From Byssothecium circinans (Eukaryota > Ascomycota > Dothideomycetes > Pleosporales > Massarinaceae): DNA of 64,000 bases. Location: positions 163,556 to 227,555 of the forward strand of contig ML976979.1 of assembly GCA_010015675.1 (NCBI GenBank), read 5' to 3'. Position numbers and translations under genes: made by a program. Positions within the stretch are counted from its first letter, which is position 1. Every line of letters starts with the position of its first letter. Of this stretch, positions 58,300 to 64,000 are shown in pieces. The notes under the pieces are model-generated. The model was not told the origin of the DNA. It did not search any database and saw only the letters and a program-made list of their open reading frames with translations.

Positions 58300-59840
58300 G
58301 GATCTAAGGATTAAGCGTGAAAGAGACTAAATATGTAAACAGCTAGAATTTATTAAAGTATAGCAAGTATGGTAATAAATTGCTTTCTTGTTATTTTACT
58401 ACTATTAAAGTCGTCTTTATGCTTTAACGCCTTATCTTCGTCCCTATTATACTGCGCTAACTAAGATACTTTCTCTTCCATGAATGCGTTTATTTTTAAT
58501 CTACGGAATTACCTCTTAAGCTTCTCCTACTTCTTACTGCTAATATGTCGCTGTAGTTGCACGAAAGAGAGATTCTTAAGGTAGTTAAAGCTATATAAAA
58601 GAAGTATATAGAGCTATATAGTCCTTAAAGCTTTAGACTACTCTATAAGTTTTAAAAGTTCTTTCCTTTCATTCCTTAAGATTCTTTCCTTTTCCTCTCT
58701 TAGAACACGCTTAAAGATCTCTAGGTACTTTAAGAACTAGGCGGCCATCTTAGGGTAGTCTTTATCATAGTAAGTATCTACGTTATTAAGTTAGATCCTA
58801 AGAAGCTACTATAGTACTAAGCTAAATAGCTAGGCTAGCCTAATATATGACTATTCAAGATCTACTAGCCTAATAATTGTAAAGTTATTCTTACTTCTTA
58901 CAATTACGTTCGCTAGGCTTAGGTCGTTACAAATAATCTTAAAATAGCTGTGATCGTAATCTAGATAAACGAAACTAGGGATTAAAGTCTTTAAGGCACT
59001 AAGCGACTTATATTTCATTCTAGCATTACTCTCGCCGCCTATTAAATTTAGCTAGCTAAGGAGCTATTTCTAGTCCTGCTCAACGACGTACTAGAAGTAC
59101 TTAGTCGTCGTAAGAAACTCTTTACTTTAATTACCTAGATGTCGTCTAGTAAGTAGATAAAGGTAAAAGAATAAAAAGAGACTTTAGGCTTTACTAAAAG
59201 TGTTCGCCCTTCTAGTCTGTTAAATATTATGCACCTTAAATATTAGCAGGTAGATTAGCATATAGAATTTAGTCTTTAATATTAGCAGGCTACTAATCTA
59301 GTTAAAGTCAAGTTAAAAAAGCTAGAGCAGAATTTTTGCAAACTATCTATAGAGGGCCTTAATAGTGTTATTACTAACGTCCTCCTTAATAAGTCTAAAG
59401 TATTGCTTAGCGTTAGGGTTACTTAAAAGGCTATTAAGAGACACGCCTTTAATAAAGTCTATTATAATAAATAGACCTAGACCTAGCGGGTTTTTAGTAG
59501 CAAGACCCTAGTGCTTAATTTCTAGAATAGAAATAGTAGTCTTTTTACTAATAAACTTTATTACCTCTACTTCTATGGCAACTTTCTCGTCCGTATACCT
59601 AAGAGAAACATACCTAAATAAAAGGAAGTAGACTAGCTACTTTATGCTATTGCAGAAGGTTACCTTCTAACTAAGGTTAAATGAACTATAAAAGAAGTTG
59701 CCATCGATTTAGCAGGCGAGTTTCTAGGGATGAATAGTTAATATTTACTTAAGAAGCTATTTGCGCTTTTAGATTACTAGGTCAACTTAACGTGAACACT
59801 TTACATTATTAATAAATATAATAGGCTTCTAAGCGTTCAT
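58300..59840 (-). pseudogene. APH-like phosphotransferase relic
   Basis: From a possible ATG at 59840 the minus strand reads, through stops, like fungal aminoglycoside-phosphotransferase-family proteins: DGNFFYSSFNL, VSLRYTDEKVAIEVEVIKFI, NPLGLGLFIIIDFIKGVSLN, then YFKIICNDLSLANVIVRSKN and LVDLE-SYI, the weakened equivalents of the catalytic HGDLxxxN and the DFG/DxE-like metal site. The remainder (KRVLREEKERILRNE) fits the helical C-terminus of these proteins. In intact relatives substrates are mostly unknown. The relic is single-copy in the window but RIP-mutated, so other copies may exist elsewhere. Confidence 0.6.
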
Positions 59841-60373
59841 GGCGTTAAAAGAAAATTAAGTTATTAAGAGCTTAAGCGTGTACTCTTTAAGAAAATGTCT
59901 TGTAAGACAAAGATTAGTAGAGAGAAGAAGGGAAGAAAAAGAATAAATTAAATAAAAAAGCTAAGGCCTCTAAATTTCCGGGCGGGTAAGGCAGTAGCGT
60001 GCACGGGCTTTTCTAGCTAGTCGCATTAGCTACACCGCAACATATGCAATGCACATTTAATGAGACATGATAAGGCAATTAGACTCAGCATAAAATTAGA
60101 GGCAAAGCATATAGGTGCGCAAAAGGGTGACATTTCCTAAGAGTGTAGCACTAGTAAAGATGCTATACATACTTAGTGCAGCTAATCTAGCAGCGGGTAG
60201 CATATCTAAGAGCCTCGTAAAAGTACCTTTAAAATTAAACTTAGTTAACCTAAAGAGATAAAGAAACTAAAAGCTACTAAAGACCTTTCTAAGCCCGCTA
60301 TTCCTAGTCTAAAACTTAAGAATAAGAAGTTAATAACTAATCCTAGTCTAAGGCTATAGAGGCTTTTTAGTTA

Positions 60374-61709
60374 CGTTACTAGGTCAAAAGTTCGTTCCGC
60401 GCTAAGCGAAAATCACCAAAACGCGACCCAACGCCCATCCAAATTGAGGCTATATATATAGAGCGCAATCGTATACAGGTGATATATTTGGTGTAGTAGT
60501 AGATAAATACTCAGTATTTTGTTTGATAGCCTTTTGCCCGCCTGCAGGCCGCGATTCGACTGGGCATGCTAAGGATGAGTCGCTTGATAAGCGCGCTCGG
60601 TATCCTCCGCCATGCCTCCTTCAAAGCCTCACAAAACTCATCCCAATGCTCTTAGGCTCTTGAGTAGTTATTGAATTGAGGAAACTTAGTATACATAATC
60701 CTTTTAAGCCTCCACCAAAGGTGCTCGATTGGGTTGAGGTTAGGTGAATAGGGTGGCCACTCAGTGACCCAATTGCCGTGTCTCTCTAAGAAATCCTTTG
60801 CTGCCCCCGACGTATGGATAGGAGCGTTATCCTGCATGAAGATCTCTCCTGGTTGGTAATAGGGCAATAAGCCCTCCTCTAAAGCCTCTAAATAGCTCTA
60901 GGTCGTATATTCTTAGTGGGCGGCTTATGGGTCTCTTTTCATGATCACTAATTTACTCCTCCGTACACCACCCCTTCAAGTAAGCCACACCTCTGCCCAC
61001 ACCATTTATTAAGGAGGACGGCTCTTAGTATACTCAGTAACCATCTTGTAACTCCATCTCTTGTTAGGATATCAAAAGGCCCACTCAGTATTGGCCCCAG
61101 AGCCCTTTTGAATAGAGCACTCATCTGAGAAGCGAAACGGGCGGCGCCTCCATGGGTAGTTGCGATGCTCTCTGGACCACTTAAGCCTTAAAATAGCCAT
61201 CGCACGGTTAATTTTGGGTCGCTTAGAGCATCGGTAGTTCCGTAATCCAACCTCTCTAATCGCGCGATAGATGGTAGAGCGTGAGGGGCCGGTAGTAGGG
61301 GGGTCCTATCCCATCTCACACATAAGCGTATTGTACTCGATTTTTGGTGTCTTTCGTATAAAGTATTTAATTTGATTAATTGTTCTTTGTGAGAGGTATT
61401 TTGGACGGCCAGAGCGAGGCAAATCCTTAGTGGTGTAGTGCTGTGAAAATCGGTGGATAATTTTGCGTATCCCACGCGTGGTGCGGCCAAACTTATTAGC
61501 TAGCTCTCCCGTCGTACACCCAGCTTGCCACTTAGCAATGATTTGCTCACGCTCGAGGGGAGTAGTATTTGGCCTTTTACGGGCATTTCCAGAGATTTCT
61601 GTACTAAACCGACGTGGTTGAGGCATTGTGGTGGTGGGTTGAAGGTGTTGACGCGTTCACGCGTTTTGGTGTTTCTCGCTTAGCGGAACGAACTTTTGAC
61701 GCATTACTG
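60374..61709 (-). mobile_element. Tc1/mariner DD34E transposon, moderately mutated
   Basis: 1336 bp flanked by TA (60372-60373 and 61710-61711). The terminal inverted repeats share GTCAAAAGTTCGTTCCGC, and CTAAGCGA lies inside. Base composition is less AT-rich than its surroundings, so this copy is younger than the copy in Helitron 2. Confidence 0.9.
60511..61626 (-). pseudogene. Tc1/mariner transposase with in-frame stops
   Basis: One frame of 371 codons runs from ATG 61626 to TGA 60511 without any frameshift, broken by about nine stop codons, mostly TAG/TAA/TGA at expected Gln, Trp or Arg positions. The N-terminus has the paired-like helix-turn-helix (TTPLEREQIIAKWQAG, LANKFGRTTRGIRKII). 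The catalytic triad is FSDE, QDNAPIH and NPIEHLW, with 34 residues between the second Asp and the Glu (DD34E). The enzyme would cut and paste the element at TA sites; as it stands it cannot be made. Confidence 0.85.
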
Positions 61710-61711
61710 TA

Positions 61712-63835
61712 TTAATGTTTAAAAGCTTTCGCTACTATTACTACCTTTCTATGTTAGTTAGCATCTCGTGCTATAGAAAGTTCTAAAAAACTACAAATAG
61801 TAGCCTTCTCTTAATCCTCTTATGCTACCTTTTCTTTAGCCTTACGCCTATCCCTCTTGCGCTAAAGTTTCTTATATTTCTTTTAGAAAGCTCTGCTAGC
61901 GTTAACTACTATTCTAACTATCCTAGACTTAGATGAAATGATTGCATTATTAACGTCCTAGTGAGCTTAGTTAGGGTTAGACATAGTAGATTAATAGCCA
62001 TCAAAGGTAGCAAGATAGTTATATTAGAAGTTTTTAGGGCAGGCAGATAGATTATGATGATAGATGATGAAAGTTAAGTCTTTAAACTATTAAAAAAGCG
62101 CTCTATAAGCTAGATATTTTATACCTTTTTAACGTTACTAGGCTAGACAACTAGTTAATGCAAACGCTAAGCTTAGACCTAGCGTTAGACTAGTATTAAT
62201 ACTAAAGATACGGCTTTACAAGGTAGACACTTTATTTTAAGCGTTCTTGCGTAGAACTAGACATACTAGCTAATCAGCCTAGAATATTATAGCAGTAAAA
62301 CTCCGCTAGTTTAACAAGCCTTTAACTTAATAATTAGTTCTAAAGGTAGTTTAGTAGGTTTAGTTATATCTTCTAGCGTAGTAGAGTAGTTTACGCTTAA
62401 CTTATATTCCTATAGATTAAGCAAATATAGTTAACCTAGTTACTTATTAAACAATAATAATAATAGTATTTCTAGATAGGGCTAGAGAAGAGTAGAGATG
62501 CAGGGTATCCTAATAGTAGCCTAATAGTAGCTAGATTATTAAAGCGTAATACCTTTCTTTTTACTACTATTTAGCTATAATGCTAGCTTAACCTTACCTT
62601 GATTAACCTTGCTACTTAGTATTATACTATCACTAGTAGCTTTGCGTATAGCATAGCGTATTACTATTACTAAAGTACTATAACTTATTTTACGTATTAC
62701 TATAATCCGTTCTAGATGACGCTATAATATAGTTTTACGCATATCTGTAATACTATCACTATAACCTGTTTTACGTATATCTATTTTAGACGTCTGCTAT
62801 AATATAGTTTTACGCATCTCTGCTGTACTATTTTTAAATACTATAACCCATTTTGCGTAGTGCTAAAGACTGCATATTCTTATAAAGGCTATAGTTTAAT
62901 TAATATTGCAACCTAATATTAAAGCACTTATTTTTTACTAAAGACTCTTTTACTATCCCTACTATGCAGACCTATAGTAAAACGCTAAATACCTTGCTAA
63001 ACATTACCCTGCTAAACATTACCTCGCTAAACATTATCTTGCTAAATATTACTTTATTAAATATTATCTTATTTTTACTACTAGCAATTAATTAGGCCTT
63101 CTAAGCGCTTAGTCTTCCTTTCCCTTAAATGCAAACTACTCCTTCCCTTAGTACCTTAGGCTTCTTTCATAAGAAATAACCTAAGAGGCGCTACATAGTT
63201 ACGGCGTTAATAAAGCTTTAGCTATAGCTTTACTATGCTATCTGCGAGGAGGATGTTAAAGCTTAATCTTCTAGTATTTACTTACTATTCACTCTAAACT
63301 CTTTTAACCTAAAGACTTATCATCTAGTACCTAGCAGAGCGAAGGCTATTTATTTCTAGTATTAGACTCCGCAATTTCGTTGCTAAGCAGACACGATCTT
63401 TCGCAAAGCTAGCCAGCTCGCAAAAATTTTAGATGCGGAGGTGTACGTCACGGTGCGCTATAATAGAGAGTGCATGGTCTTTAGTTCTACTAACCTAGAA
63501 TTACTATCCCTACTAGAGCTTAAGATATGTTAAATATACAGCATTATTTATATGTACACTAATTAGGCCTACGAGACTAAGATTGTTAAGGTTGTTATTA
63601 CTTGAAATATCATCTAGCCTATAACGCCCAAGCACCTTTAACATAGGAAAAATCACGTGACTTTTAAATGTTCAATATTAGGAGACGGCTAGTCGCGTAG
63701 TTGATTAGGGCTTTCCAAGGTTTCATAGAGCCTTAGAGGTGCGAATTTTACATAGCTATGTATGTTAGCAAATATAGCTCTTTTATATAATTAAAAGGTC
63801 TAAACACGTTGTGTATATCTCCATCTTCCCTTAAA
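61712..63835. other. AT-rich RIP-affected DNA, no gene
   Basis: No gene recognised. A basic coding-like minus-strand run lies next to the Tc1 element (about 62,000-61,715). Two near-copies of GCTATAATATAGTTTTACGC occur at about 62,720 and 62,790. Near 63,360-63,480 is a more GC-rich patch of unknown origin. Confidence 0.45.
62984..63070 (+). repeat. 15-bp minisatellite
   Basis: Five tandem copies of a 15-bp unit close to GCTAAACATTACCTT (62996-63070), preceded by a 12-bp partial unit. The differences are all C/T or single-base changes. Confidence 0.85.
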
Positions 63836-64000
63836 TCAAATGGTTCCCCGAGTGGCTCTTGGTCGCAGAGGGCCGCTTGAAAGAGGCATACCTGCTTTAG
63901 CGTTAAAAAAAAAAAGCCTTACGGAGGCTGTCCGTTGCTGGAGGCTGGGGCGTGTCGGTGTGGCGGCATCGGTGCGACGGAGGAGGGGCGACCAATAACA
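63836..64000. other. return to GC-rich sequence
   Basis: Composition changes sharply after about 63,836 (CCCCGAGTGGCTC..., an A11 run at 63906-63916, then G-rich sequence). Too short to assign; no frame was recognised. Confidence 0.5.

Noticed and set aside
62984..63070. CRISPR array
   Set aside because: The 15-bp units are directly tandem with no spacers, and the genome is fungal.

Overview
The window looks like a piece of a filamentous ascomycete (Pezizomycotina) genome, possibly a Dothideomycete. Introns are short (about 45-130 nt), with GT..AG ends and CTAAC/CTGAT-type branch sites. The gene families in the left part are typical of that group. The right part is an AT-rich compartment in which CpA has largely become TpA and CAG/CAA/TGG codons have become stops, the mark of repeat-induced point mutation (RIP). 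All family assignments come from reading motifs by eye; no search was run.

Positions 1 to about 16.8 kb have normal composition. They hold two tandem paralogues of a fungal 2OG-Fe(II)-oxygenase-fold family (the first cut by the window edge, the second without its metal ligands), a small F-box-like protein, a decayed C2H2 zinc-finger gene, a damaged DUF7580-like/protein kinase gene, a small double-zinc-ribbon protein and an intact eight-exon CorA-like transporter. Three of these seven genes carry isolated in-frame stops or a frameshift, which suggests damage spreading from the neighbouring RIP-affected DNA, sequencing errors, or unrecognised introns.

Positions 16.8 to 63.8 kb are a nest of transposons. 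The oldest layer I can see is a Ty3/Gypsy element (Gypsy-A). Its 5' LTR was split by a Fot1/pogo element, its gag was split by a second complete Gypsy element with a chromodomain (Gypsy-B, 461-bp LTRs, 5-bp target duplication), and its pol was split by a Helitron of about 9.5 kb. A second copy of that Helitron lies inverted 3.6 kb further on, inside a relic of a DUF7924-type gene. One Tc1/mariner element sits inside the second Helitron and another lies near 61 kb. A young TIR element whose interior is an 860-bp assembly gap stands at the left edge of the compartment. An APH-like phosphotransferase relic and other coding-like debris fill 54-60 kb.

The most interesting object is the Helitron. 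Both copies carry, besides a Rep/Pif1-helicase gene, a histone H3/CENP-A-like gene and a second gene of unknown function. They have asymmetric terminal inverted repeats and a 3' hairpin like the Helitron2/Helentron group. They are also peppered with a paired heptamer (GTATTAG twice, 11-13 bp apart) that falls both in the introns of the histone gene and inside coding sequence.
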